Source of the DNA: Flavobacterium sp. MK4S-17 | GTDB taxonomy: Bacteria > Bacteroidota > Bacteroidia > Flavobacteriales > Flavobacteriaceae | Assembly: GCF_009848495.1 (NCBI RefSeq) | Contig: NZ_WWEP01000010.1 | Span: forward strand, 1-64,000 | Length of the DNA stretch: 64,000 bases | Direction of reading: 5' to 3' | Position numbers and translations under genes: made by a program | Notes under the pieces: model-generated | Seen by the model: the letters and a program-made list of their open reading frames with translations, nothing else | What the model was told of the DNA's origin: nothing | The model's database searches: none | Part shown: piece after piece, positions 8,689-19,184 of the stretch | Position numbering within the stretch: position 1 is the stretch's first letter | Layout of the letters: each line of letters begins with the position of its first letter

Positions 8689-11637
8689 TTATGCAACTTC
8701 GTTGTGCTCCTGCTCAATTTTGTTTTTCTCTTTCTTAGATACTGTATCAACCAATATTGGTGTTGCCACAAATAAAGATGAATAAGTACCCACAAATATA
8801 CCCACTAACATTGCGAATATAAATCCTCTGATAGATTCACCACCAAAAATAAACATGATAAGCAACACGAATATTACAGTAAGCGAAGTATTGATTGTTC
8901 TTGACAATGTAGTATTAATAGAAGCATTTACTATATCAGCAAACTTACCTTTGGTTTTACCCGATATATACTCCCTTACCCTGTCAAACACAATTACAGT
9001 ATCATTTAATGAATAACCGATAACTGTAAGGATGGCAGCAATAAAGTGCTGGTCCATTTCCATTTGGAAAGGCATTATTTTGTAGAATGCAGAGTAAATA
9101 CCCAACACTATAATAACGTCATGCGCTACGGCAACTACCGCACCTAAGCTGTACTGCCACTTCCTGAAGCTTATCATCAGGTAAAGGAACACTATTGCCA
9201 ACGACCCTATAACTGCCCAGTATGAGTTGGTTTTAATATCATCTGCAATTGTAGGCCCTACTTTGGAAGCCTGCATTATTCCCAGTTGCTTACCTTCGTA
9301 AGTGTTTACAAACTTATCGTAAGTCATGTCGCCCTTATAATATTTTTTAAGGGTTTCAAAAAGTATTTTATTAACCTCCTGGTCTGCTTCCACACCATGC
9401 TCATTAACTTTATACTTAGTAGTTATCCTAAGCTGAGAGTCACTACCAAATATTTTGGCATCAACATTACTGTCAAAAGCATTGGTTAGTTCCTGTTTAA
9501 CCTGGTCAGCAGATACTGAGTTTTCAAAACGAACCTGGAATGTCCTTCCGCCTACAAAATCTACACCCTGGTCAAGCCCGTTAACACCAAATGAAATAAA
9601 GCTCGCTAAAATTAAAGCACCTGAAATAACATAGGCAATTTTCTTTTTACCAAGGAAATTAAAGTTAAACCTTGTAAACCAGTTTTTAGACATTGGCGTA
9701 GTAAAGGCAAGGCTGCGGCTTTTTCCTGCACCCCAATCCAATAATATCCTCGTTATAAAAATGGCTGTGAATAATGAAGTAAAAATACCTATCAATAATG
9801 TAGTGGCAAATCCTTTTACAGGGCCTGTACCGAATATTAAAAGCACTAAACCTGTAAGTATGGTGGTAACGTTTGCATCTGTTATAGATGACATGGCACC
9901 TTTCCAGCTAAAGGCAATTTTAATAGCTTCATCAAGCGTCCTGCCTGCTCGCATTTCCTCTTTAGCCCGTTCATAAATAATTATGTTGGCATCAACCGCT
10001 GTACCCATTGTAAGTACTATACCCGCTATACCCGGAAGCGTTAACACAGCACCAAGGCTGGCAAGCACGCCAAACAGGAATAAAAGGTTTACTGCAAGTG
10101 CTATGTTGGCAAACCATCCTGCTTTACCATAGTAAACAATCATCCATAGCGATATAAGAAGTAATCCTATTAATGCGGAGTTGATACCATTATCAATGGC
10201 TTCCTGGCCAAGTGAAGGGCCTACTACTTCTGACTGTACTATATCGGCTGATGCGGGAAGCTTACCTGCCCTTAATATATTGGCAAGGTCTTTTGCTTCG
10301 GTAATATCAAACGAACCTGAAATTTGAGAACGTCCGCCGGCAATAGCTTCAGAAGCTACCGGTGCAGAATATACAACATTATCAAGGGCGATGGCTATAC
10401 CCACCTGCTCCCTGAACGATTTACCTGTAAGCTGCTCCCATTCCTGTGCGCCTTTGGCATTCATCTGCATTTCAACAGACGGCTTGCCAAACTGGTCGAA
10501 GGATTCATTAGCACCTGTAATAACATTACCACTTAATGGCGGTACATTATCCCTATTGCCTTTAAGCGCATAAAGCTGAACCATACCCGGTGCTTTCCTT
10601 TCATCTTCCTTGCCCCATGCAAATTTTATGTAACGTAGGTCGCCGGATAGTAAAGAACGTATATCTGCCCTTTTAAAATATTCATTGATTTTTGCTGTGT
10701 CTTTTGTTGAAGCAAAACCTATTATAGTACTTGCAGGCTGGTTAACACCGAGCTTTTCAAATAATGGGTTATTGCCTTTAGCTACTGCAGCAGTATCATC
10801 AGCCTTATCTGTAAGTAATGTATCAATTGCTGAAGCCGGCTTTTCTTCCTTAACATCAACAGTTGCTTTTTCTGTAGCTTTTAAAGTTTCATTGGCAGCT
10901 AAAAGAAAGTTTTGTATATCACTAACTTTATAAGCTTCCCAAAACTCAAGCTGTGCAGTACTTTGTAATAATTTCTTTACACGGTCTATATCCTTAGCAC
11001 CCGGCAATTCAACTAAAATCCTTCCTGACTCACCAAGTTTCTGTATGTTTGGCTGTACAACGCCAAATTTGTCTATACGCTCTGATAGTACCCTGAAAGC
11101 ACTGTCTAAAGACTCATTAACTTTCCTTCTTATTACTTCCTTAACCTCAGCATCTGTCATCTTGATGTTAACATCATCACCCATTATCCTGTTGGTAAAC
11201 AGTTCCGGCGATGCAAGCTTTACATTCCCATTAGAAGCATTATCAAAAGCAATGAAAAAAGCATCCATGTAATCCTGGTTACCCTGCCTGTTTTTTGTAG
11301 CCTCATCAAGGGCTTTGTTTAACACCGGGTTTTGAGAATTGTTGGCAAGGCCTTTAATAATATCCTTAACAGATATCTGAAGTATTACGTTAATACCGCC
11401 TTCAAGGTCAAGTCCTTTGTTTATCTGCTTGTCCCTAACCTCGTTGTAAGTATAGCCAAGAAAAACCTTTTCTTTACCTATAGAGTCAAGGTAGCGAAGT
11501 TCTTTTTTGGAATCTCCCCCGGCAAAAGCCTTTGCATCATCCTGAATGCTATTGGAAACAAATGTGAATGAAAGCTGGTAAATACTTACCAACGCAAAAA
11601 TAATTGCGAAAAATTTAATGAGTCCCTTATTCTGCAT
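8689..11637 (-). CDS. secDF: Protein translocase subunit SecDF (fused)
   Basis: Proton-driven accessory of the Sec translocon that pulls preproteins into the periplasm. A single 982-residue chain carries SecD (about residues 1-640) and SecF (about 655-982), the fused form typical of Bacteroidota. Visible marks are GLDLEGGINVILQI near the N-terminus, the large periplasmic P1 domain, the SecD helix block with GTAVDANIIIYERAKEE, then the SecF motif GVDFVGGRTF and its helix block with NDTVIVFDRVRE. Transcribed from a TAnnTTTG promoter just upstream and closed by a strong hairpin. Confidence 0.97.
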   Translation of the reverse strand: MQNKGLIKFFAIIFALVSIYQLSFTFVSNSIQDDAKAFAGGDSKKELRYLDSIGKEKVFLGYTYNEVRDKQINKGLDLEGGINVILQISVKDIIKGLANNSQNPVLNKALDEATKNRQGNQDYMDAFFIAFDNASNGNVKLASPELFTNRIMGDDVNIKMTDAEVKEVIRRKVNESLDSAFRVLSERIDKFGVVQPNIQKLGESGRILVELPGAKDIDRVKKLLQSTAQLEFWEAYKVSDIQNFLLAANETLKATEKATVDVKEEKPASAIDTLLTDKADDTAAVAKGNNPLFEKLGVNQPASTIIGFASTKDTAKINEYFKRADIRSLLSGDLRYIKFAWGKEDERKAPGMVQLYALKGNRDNVPPLSGNVITGANESFDQFGKPSVEMQMNAKGAQEWEQLTGKSFREQVGIAIALDNVVYSAPVASEAIAGGRSQISGSFDITEAKDLANILRAGKLPASADIVQSEVVGPSLGQEAIDNGINSALIGLLLISLWMIVYYGKAGWFANIALAVNLLFLFGVLASLGAVLTLPGIAGIVLTMGTAVDANIIIYERAKEEMRAGRTLDEAIKIAFSWKGAMSSITDANVTTILTGLVLLIFGTGPVKGFATTLLIGIFTSLFTAIFITRILLDWGAGKSRSLAFTTPMSKNWFTRFNFNFLGKKKIAYVISGALILASFISFGVNGLDQGVDFVGGRTFQVRFENSVSADQVKQELTNAFDSNVDAKIFGSDSQLRITTKYKVNEHGVEADQEVNKILFETLKKYYKGDMTYDKFVNTYEGKQLGIMQASKVGPTIADDIKTNSYWAVIGSLAIVFLYLMISFRKWQYSLGAVVAVAHDVIIVLGIYSAFYKIMPFQMEMDQHFIAAILTVIGYSLNDTVIVFDRVREYISGKTKGKFADIVNASINTTLSRTINTSLTVIFVLLIMFIFGGESIRGFIFAMLVGIFVGTYSSLFVATPILVDTVSKKEKNKIEQEHNEVA

Positions 11638-11676
11638 TAGTACTAAAAATTAATTATTCCATTTTTTAAAAACGAG

Positions 11677-11684
11677 CAAATATA
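11677..11684 (-). promoter_or_regulatory. Bacteroidota -7 element upstream of secDF
   Basis: Read on the minus strand the site is TATATTTG, about 40 bases before the secDF ATG, with a TTG about 20 bases further upstream (11705-11707) at the expected -33 spacing. Confidence 0.6.
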
Positions 11685-11732
11685 TAATTTACCATACGAT
11701 TAACCAATTTATTTACTAATATTATCATAAAA

Positions 11733-11762
11733 AAAAGACTGCCCGAAGGCAGCCTTTCTTTT
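11733..11762 (-). terminator. Terminator of mdh
   Basis: On the minus strand, AAAGGCTGCC - TTCG - GGCAGTCTTT with one mismatch, followed by a run of T. It begins about 15 bases after the mdh stop. Confidence 0.85.
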
Positions 11763-11777
11763 TAATTTAAAAATATC

Positions 11778-12713
11778 TTAAGCCAGTACTGATTTCAGGT
11801 CGGCATTCATATTTCTTACTGCATCTGCACTTTTTGCAAACAAAGCTTTTTCGTTTTCATCAAGTTTGATGTCTACAATTTCCTCAAGGCCATTTTTGCC
11901 TATAATGCAAGGTACGCCAAGGCAAATATCCTCCTGTCCATATTCACCTTCAAGCAATACAGAGCATGGAATCATTTTTTTCTGGTCATTCAGTATGCTG
12001 TCCACAAGATATGCTACCGAAGCTCCCGGTGCATACCATGCCGATGTACCTAACAAACCTGTAAGTGTAGCACCGCCTACCATAGTATCAGCAGCTACCT
12101 TATCCAGTACATCCTGCGCAAGGAAATTAGAAACAGGGCTGCCGTTGTATGACGCAAGGCGAGTTAACGGTATCATGGTAGTGTCACCATGCCCGCCTAT
12201 TACCATTCCCTGTACATCATTAGACGGTTTATCAAGTGCTTTTGAAAGATAATACTTAAAACGTGAGCTATCAAGCGCGCCACCCATACCTATAACCCTG
12301 TTTTTTGGCAAGCCTGTAGCCTTAAGGGTTAAGTAGGTCATTGTATCCATAGGGTTAGAAACTACAACTATAATAGCATCGGGTGAATGTTTAAGTACAT
12401 TGTCGGCAACCGATTTTACAATTCCCGCATTAATGCCGATAAGCTCTTCCCTTGTCATACCCGGTTTTCTTGGTATGCCCGAAGTTATAACCACAACATC
12501 GCTTTTCGCAGTTTTGGAATAATCGTTTGTGCTTCCTGAAACTTTTGTATTAAAACCAGTGGTTGTAGCACACTGCATAATATCCATAGCTTTGCCTTCG
12601 GCAAAACCTTCCTTAATATCCAGTAAAACAACTTCACTTGCAATACCCCTGTACGAAATTACATCTGCACACGTGGCGCCCACATTACCGGCACCTACTA
12701 TTGTTACTTTCAT
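11778..12713 (-). CDS. mdh: Malate dehydrogenase
   Basis: Oxidises malate to oxaloacetate with NAD in the citric acid cycle. The 311-residue LDH-like protein has the nucleotide-binding GxGxxG at residues 7-12, the NAD-selecting Asp32, the substrate loop GIPRKPGMTREEL with Arg82 and Arg88, Asp148 and Arg151 in GGALDSSRF, and catalytic His175 in GGHGDTTM. The Arg in the active-site loop marks it as malate rather than lactate dehydrogenase. It is a single-gene unit bounded by terminators. Confidence 0.96.
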   Translation of the reverse strand: MKVTIVGAGNVGATCADVISYRGIASEVVLLDIKEGFAEGKAMDIMQCATTTGFNTKVSGSTNDYSKTAKSDVVVITSGIPRKPGMTREELIGINAGIVKSVADNVLKHSPDAIIVVVSNPMDTMTYLTLKATGLPKNRVIGMGGALDSSRFKYYLSKALDKPSNDVQGMVIGGHGDTTMIPLTRLASYNGSPVSNFLAQDVLDKVAADTMVGGATLTGLLGTSAWYAPGASVAYLVDSILNDQKKMIPCSVLLEGEYGQEDICLGVPCIIGKNGLEEIVDIKLDENEKALFAKSADAVRNMNADLKSVLA

Positions 12714-12777
12714 TTTTAATATGTTTTAGGCTTGGTTAAATTTTAAAATAAATCTTTGAATATTGTATTGTTGCTTA

Positions 12778-12785
12778 CAAATTTA
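12778..12785 (-). promoter_or_regulatory. Possible -7 element upstream of mdh
   Basis: On the minus strand the sequence is TAAATTTG, about 65 bases before the mdh ATG. No well-spaced TTG was found, so this is tentative. Confidence 0.35.
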
Positions 12786-12860
12786 GCAAAACAAAGTATA
12801 TAAAACCTATAAATATTATCATTTATATAAGGCTGATAATTTTAACCTGTAAACGATAAT

Positions 12861-12892
12861 AAAAAAGGGCAGATTATTAACCTGCCCCTTTA
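12861..12892 (-). terminator. Terminator of gyrB
   Basis: On the minus strand, an AAGGGGCAGG / CTGCCCTTTTTT hairpin with T tract, starting about 15 bases after the gyrB stop. Confidence 0.85.
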
Positions 12893-12907
12893 AATATGAT
12901 TTACAAC

Positions 12908-14857
<1,950 letters not shown>

Positions 14858-14882
14858 TTAACGTATTTTTAAGTTTAACGAA

Positions 14883-14890
14883 CAAATATA
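14883..14890 (-). promoter_or_regulatory. Bacteroidota -7 element upstream of gyrB
   Basis: On the minus strand the site reads TATATTTG, 34 bases before the gyrB ATG. The -33 position is not convincing. Confidence 0.5.
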
Positions 14891-15010
14891 ACAAAACAGG
14901 GGTGATTATGCTATAAAACCGCCCATTTTAGCACCTAAGTTATTAACATTTTATTAAAACTATTTATTACTTTACTATTTATACCAACAGTGTTAAAATG
15001 ATGCCGAAAA

Positions 15011-15040
15011 AGTAAAGCGCCCTGTTACACAGGGCGCCAA
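15011..15040 (-). terminator. Probable terminator of asnB
   Basis: On the minus strand a GC-rich stem (GCGCCCTG / CAGGGCGC, loop TGTAA) is followed by TTTACTTTTT. The T run is interrupted, so termination may be less efficient than at neighbouring sites. Confidence 0.7.
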
Positions 15041-15077
15041 ACACAAACAAACAAACTAAATTCCAAACCTTGAAACT

Positions 15078-16703
15078 TTATACCGCTGCCTTAATTATTT
15101 TTTGCTGGGAAATGGCTGTATCAGCCTTAATATGTGCGGCATTTGCCCTGCCGCTTGGGTCAGTATTCGCCTGCCATTTAGGTATCCATTTTCTCACCGT
15201 TTGTGCTGCGCTAACCTGCGGGAAATGTTTATGAAAAATCGACCTGTAGTAATAAGCCTCCTTAGTTGCCGGAGTATTATAAGGAAAACGTTCTTCTGCC
15301 AGTTCCATTTCAGCGTCCGTTACCTGTGCGGCACAATAGGCTATAAGCGTATCAATCCAGTTATAGCCTACACCGTCTGAAAACTGTTCCTTTTGCCTCC
15401 ATAATACCTCATCAGGCAAATAGGGCTGCTCCGGTGTATCAAATGCCTTTCTTAATATGTATTTTTCAATTCCGTTATAAGTTTCCGGCTGCTTTTCTTC
15501 AGGCTTAATTTTTATGGCCAGTTCCAGGAATTCCTTGTCTAAAAACGGTACCCTTGCCTCCAGCCCATGTGCCATGGTCGACTTATCTGCCCTTAGTAAA
15601 TCGGCAGTAAACAATTTCTGTACCCGCTCTATGGTTTCTTTTTGGAAATCGGCAGCCGTTGGTGCATTCCTGAAATAAAGGTAGCCTCCAAAAATCTCAT
15701 CTGCGCCCTCTCCTGAAAGCACTACTTTAATCCCCCTATCAGTTATTGCCTTAGAAAGGAAATACATGGGTGTACTTGCCCTTACTGATGTTACATCATA
15801 TGTTTCAAGGTGCCAAATCAGTTTATCCAGTATTTCTATTCCCTGCTCAATGGTAAAGTAAATTTCATGATGCTGTGTGCCTAAAAATTCAGCAACCTTG
15901 CGTGCCGCAACAACATCGGGCGCCATGGCATCCAGCCCTATGGAAAATGAATGAAGCTTTTGTCCCTCTTCCTTCATCAGCCTTGCTGCTATGGAAGATG
16001 TAAGTGAAGAGTCCAGCCCGCCGGATAAAAGTACACCAATAGGTACATCACTCATAAGCCTTTTTTGTACAGCACCGGTTAAGGTTTCCCGTATTGCAGC
16101 CAGCTCAGCTTCACAAGTAGCTTTAGCAGCATCTTCCCACTGCGGCCTGTAATATTTTACAAAACCTGTTTGCGGTGTATAGTAATGCCCCGGCGGGAAG
16201 GTAGAAAATGTTTGGCACTGGTCGGCAATAGCTTTCATTTCCGAAGAAAAATAAATCCTCCCTCTTTCATCCAGCCCATAATATAAAGGCTTAACGCCAA
16301 GAGGGTCGCGCCCTGCAATAAAATCATCACCATCAATAACTACAAAGGCAAAAATACCATCCAGCATATCGCAAAAACCATAGCCATATTCCTCATAGAG
16401 GTGTACTATAACTTCGGAATCGGAAGTTGTGCGGAATGTGTGGTGCTTTAAAACGGTATCCCTTAGCTTTTGATGGTTGTAAATCTCCCCATTATGTACC
16501 ATCCATGCATCAGATGTCCCCTGTATGGGCTGCTTACCGGTATTAAGGTCAACAATAGATAAACGTTCATGGCTTAGTATATGCCCTTTTTCAGTTACAT
16601 GCAAATCACTTTCATCCGGCCCGCGGTGCGATATCCTTTTTGAAAGCTGCTTTACTAAAGCCTCATCTTTTCCTTTACCTATTATTGCTAAAATTCCACA
16701 CAT
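15078..16703 (-). CDS. asnB: Asparagine synthetase B (glutamine-hydrolysing)
   Basis: Makes asparagine from aspartate, glutamine and ATP. I place the start at the ATG at 16703, giving MCGILAIIG, because Cys2 must be exposed as the N-terminal nucleophile of the class II glutaminase domain. An in-frame start at 16745 would bury it under 14 extra residues. The 541-residue chain has the glutaminase domain (about 1-210, with the RLSIVDL and NGEIYNH motifs) and the synthetase domain with pyrophosphate loop LSGGLDSSLTS and SGEGADEIFGGY. Stands alone and is followed by a hairpin. Confidence 0.95.
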   Translation of the reverse strand: MCGILAIIGKGKDEALVKQLSKRISHRGPDESDLHVTEKGHILSHERLSIVDLNTGKQPIQGTSDAWMVHNGEIYNHQKLRDTVLKHHTFRTTSDSEVIVHLYEEYGYGFCDMLDGIFAFVVIDGDDFIAGRDPLGVKPLYYGLDERGRIYFSSEMKAIADQCQTFSTFPPGHYYTPQTGFVKYYRPQWEDAAKATCEAELAAIRETLTGAVQKRLMSDVPIGVLLSGGLDSSLTSSIAARLMKEEGQKLHSFSIGLDAMAPDVVAARKVAEFLGTQHHEIYFTIEQGIEILDKLIWHLETYDVTSVRASTPMYFLSKAITDRGIKVVLSGEGADEIFGGYLYFRNAPTAADFQKETIERVQKLFTADLLRADKSTMAHGLEARVPFLDKEFLELAIKIKPEEKQPETYNGIEKYILRKAFDTPEQPYLPDEVLWRQKEQFSDGVGYNWIDTLIAYCAAQVTDAEMELAEERFPYNTPATKEAYYYRSIFHKHFPQVSAAQTVRKWIPKWQANTDPSGRANAAHIKADTAISQQKIIKAAV

Positions 16704-16893
16704 ATTATCACTTATTAGTTTGAACCGGGTAGCGGTTATTTTCAATAAGCCAAAATTGTGCTTTTAGTTTAAATTTTAAAACATAAAATACAATTATGGT
16801 TATAAAATTAAACTTAATAATGAATTTTATAATAAATAAGAAAATGGGATAATATAAAAATTGCCTGCTTTAATTACAAACTGAAACAATATA

Positions 16894-17346
16894 CTAACAA
16901 ACCACCTCAATAGTATAGGAAACATTACCTACTGTAAATGAATCGCCTTCCTGCATACCCAACAGTTTGCTGCCTAATGGTGATTGGGGAGAAAGCGCTA
17001 TAACAGTTTGGCCATCAACAGTAATTTTAGGCAGTGCAGCACATAAAAACAGCAGCATACTGTTAGCTTTTACCAGGCTGCCTAAAATAATTTTTGAAGA
17101 TTGTGTATTACTGTCAATACGGTTTAAAATGGCTTTTTGGGCAAGTATTTCGGCAAGCTTGGCATTGAGTTTTTCCTGCTCCAGATGCATCATGGAAAGT
17201 GCTGTTTCGTGCTTATCCCCTGCCGAACCTTTGGCATCATTAGCTGCCCCCTCTGTAAGGGCAGCTATCATATCCCTAAAAGCATCTTCCTTATCCTGAA
17301 CCTGCTGCCTGTAATAAGCAATTACTTTACTTTTTAATTCCTGCAT
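16894..17346 (-). CDS. GreA/GreB C-terminal-like protein
   Basis: A 150-residue cytosolic protein. The first half is helical and acidic (GDKHETALSMMHLEQEKL), resembling the coiled-coil arm of Gre-type RNA polymerase cleavage factors. The second half carries the FKBP-like Gre C-terminal fold signature IALSPQSPLGSKLLGMQEGD. By family it could act on RNA polymerase through the secondary channel, but the tip acidic pair of true GreA is not obvious to me. Flavobacterial relatives are sometimes mislabelled 3-oxoacyl-ACP synthase, which this sequence does not support. Confidence 0.7.
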   Translation of the reverse strand: MQELKSKVIAYYRQQVQDKEDAFRDMIAALTEGAANDAKGSAGDKHETALSMMHLEQEKLNAKLAEILAQKAILNRIDSNTQSSKIILGSLVKANSMLLFLCAALPKITVDGQTVIALSPQSPLGSKLLGMQEGDSFTVGNVSYTIEVVC

Positions 17347-17360
17347 TGTATTTACATTAA

Positions 17361-17392
17361 AAAAACCTGCAGGGATTCCTGCAGGTTTTTAT
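17361..17392 (-). terminator. Terminator of the TPR/beta-barrel operon
   Basis: A perfect 13-bp stem (AAAAACCTGCAGG / CCTGCAGGTTTTT) with loop GATT. It lies just after the stop of the minus-strand gene ending at 17409 and could act in both directions. Confidence 0.92.
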
Positions 17393-17408
17393 ATAACTGT
17401 TTAGTAGT

Positions 17409-19166
17409 TTAAAAATTGAATTTATAAGACGCACCTACAAGGAACTGAAATCCCTGCACCGGATAATTAACCCAGCGCTGGTAATCCTGATTGGCTATGT
17501 TATTCAGCCTTAAAAAGCCTGTTAAGCGTTCATTATACCTGTAGCCTACGTGAGCATTAAGGTCAAAAAAGCTTTTCATGGTTACTACCTGCCCAAAATA
17601 ATCATCTCCGGGAAGTACAGTATTTTCAAACAGGCTTATATCCTTACGCTCACCTACAAAAAATACATTAGCGCCGGCATACCATTTTTCGGTAATATCA
17701 ACATCTACATTGGCGCCAAGTTTAAACTGCGGCAGGTTCCATGCCTCATCCTGGTCTGTAGTATAACTGTTGAATGTACCATTTATTCCGGCTGTAACGG
17801 TTTTAGAAAAATCCGCTTTCAGTTCACCGTAAAAGCTTACTGTTTTTAACCTGTCATACACCAACCCAAAAGAATTGCCATAAGCATATCCGGCGGCATT
17901 ATCTTCAAATGCAGGAGCACTATATATACTATTACTGATAAAAAATGCCCTGTTATCTTCATTCATATATGAGCCTCGTATATTATAAGCTACATTTCCT
18001 GCAAGTTTACCTTTTAAACCAACATAAATATCATATTGCTGGTCTGTTGGCGCAACAGCAAGAGTAGGTGAAACAAAAGGATTTTCCTCAACAAAATCGG
18101 CATATGAATTTTGCTTAAGGGTACCTTCCGCACCTGCATAGGCTATCATAAGGTCGCCCACAACTTTATAGGACGCTTTAACCTGCGGATATACAAAGAA
18201 TTTATTATCACTTTCATCATTCATTTTACCAATGCTGTAAAAAAGTCCTGCCCCAAGGTTTACTGAAAAGTCATCCCTTTGAAAAAGTATGCTTGGCTGT
18301 ACCCCAAGGTTAAAAAAGTTATAGCTTAATTCTTCTCCCGACATAAAACCCTCTTCAAAAGTGCCGCCTACGTAATCTGCTATAAAATCTACTTTTATCT
18401 TTTCATCCAGCACCGCTATATCCAGCGAAGGCGTTACATAAAAGCGGTTTTCGGCTGAACCCGAAGCATCCCAAAAACGCTTATACAAGGCTGAAGCATC
18501 TTTAAAAAAGCTGTCGTTTGCACTTATTTTACCACCAACGTATAAAGAGTGGTATGTCTGCTGCTCGTCAATACCATTAAGGGTGGCATCATCAAATTCT
18601 ATTTCCTGAAAAGGGATACCATACCAGTTGTAAACCTTGTTACTGTAGCCTAAATCGGCATTCCAGCTATAACCCTGCTGCCTGTTGCCATAGGTAAGGT
18701 CTAACGATGTGTTATAATATTTATCATCAAGCTTTACATCATCAATACCGCCCTGAGAAGACAGGTGGCGTAGCATACCGCCAACATAGGCGTTACGGCT
18801 AATGTTTTCTGTAACAAAAAGCTCCGCATTAACAGTTCCGTAATTTCCTACGCCAAGCGTTGCATAATTATTAAAAAGCTTTTCACGCTCACGCCTTTCC
18901 ACGCCGGCAGCCCTGCCTTTAGACGGGGTAAAGGTTGAAGCCACAGGGAATGAGAAAATGTTGTACTCAATTTCCTTTTTTTCCTGTATTTCATCATCTT
19001 CAATAACAGGTGTTTCTTTTACCTTAAAAGCATCAGATATTGTTGGGGTGTAAGGCTTTACCACATTTACAACCTCTGTACCTATATTTTTTTCTTCCTG
19101 CGCAAATGCATCCTGTATCCCTGCCAGTGCAATTACGGCTGCTATATATTGAAATTTAATTTTCAT
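17409..19166 (-). CDS. Outer-membrane beta-barrel protein (TonB-receptor-like, no plug)
   Basis: A 585-residue protein with a signal peptide (about residues 1-22, ending DAFAQ). A roughly 90-residue periplasmic stretch follows (NIGTEVVNVVKPYTPTISDAFKVKETP, given here in overlapping parts: NIGTEVVNVVKPYTP and ISDAFKVKETP), then alternating beta strands and a terminal Phe (VGASYKFNF), the mark of an outer-membrane barrel. Homologues are often labelled TonB-dependent receptor, but I see no plug domain or TonB box, so substrate uptake is not supported. The gene begins 18 bases after a periplasmic TPR protein with which it surely shares an operon, suggesting the pair forms one outer-membrane assembly. 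Confidence 0.8.
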   Translation of the reverse strand: MKIKFQYIAAVIALAGIQDAFAQEEKNIGTEVVNVVKPYTPTISDAFKVKETPVIEDDEIQEKKEIEYNIFSFPVASTFTPSKGRAAGVERREREKLFNNYATLGVGNYGTVNAELFVTENISRNAYVGGMLRHLSSQGGIDDVKLDDKYYNTSLDLTYGNRQQGYSWNADLGYSNKVYNWYGIPFQEIEFDDATLNGIDEQQTYHSLYVGGKISANDSFFKDASALYKRFWDASGSAENRFYVTPSLDIAVLDEKIKVDFIADYVGGTFEEGFMSGEELSYNFFNLGVQPSILFQRDDFSVNLGAGLFYSIGKMNDESDNKFFVYPQVKASYKVVGDLMIAYAGAEGTLKQNSYADFVEENPFVSPTLAVAPTDQQYDIYVGLKGKLAGNVAYNIRGSYMNEDNRAFFISNSIYSAPAFEDNAAGYAYGNSFGLVYDRLKTVSFYGELKADFSKTVTAGINGTFNSYTTDQDEAWNLPQFKLGANVDVDITEKWYAGANVFFVGERKDISLFENTVLPGDDYFGQVVTMKSFFDLNAHVGYRYNERLTGFLRLNNIANQDYQRWVNYPVQGFQFLVGASYKFNF

Positions 19167-19184
19167 GTTTGTAACGGCTTATGA

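Noticed and set aside
16704..16745. A longer N-terminus for asparagine synthetase
   Set aside because: The enzyme needs Cys2 at the very N-terminus, which only the start at 16703 provides.
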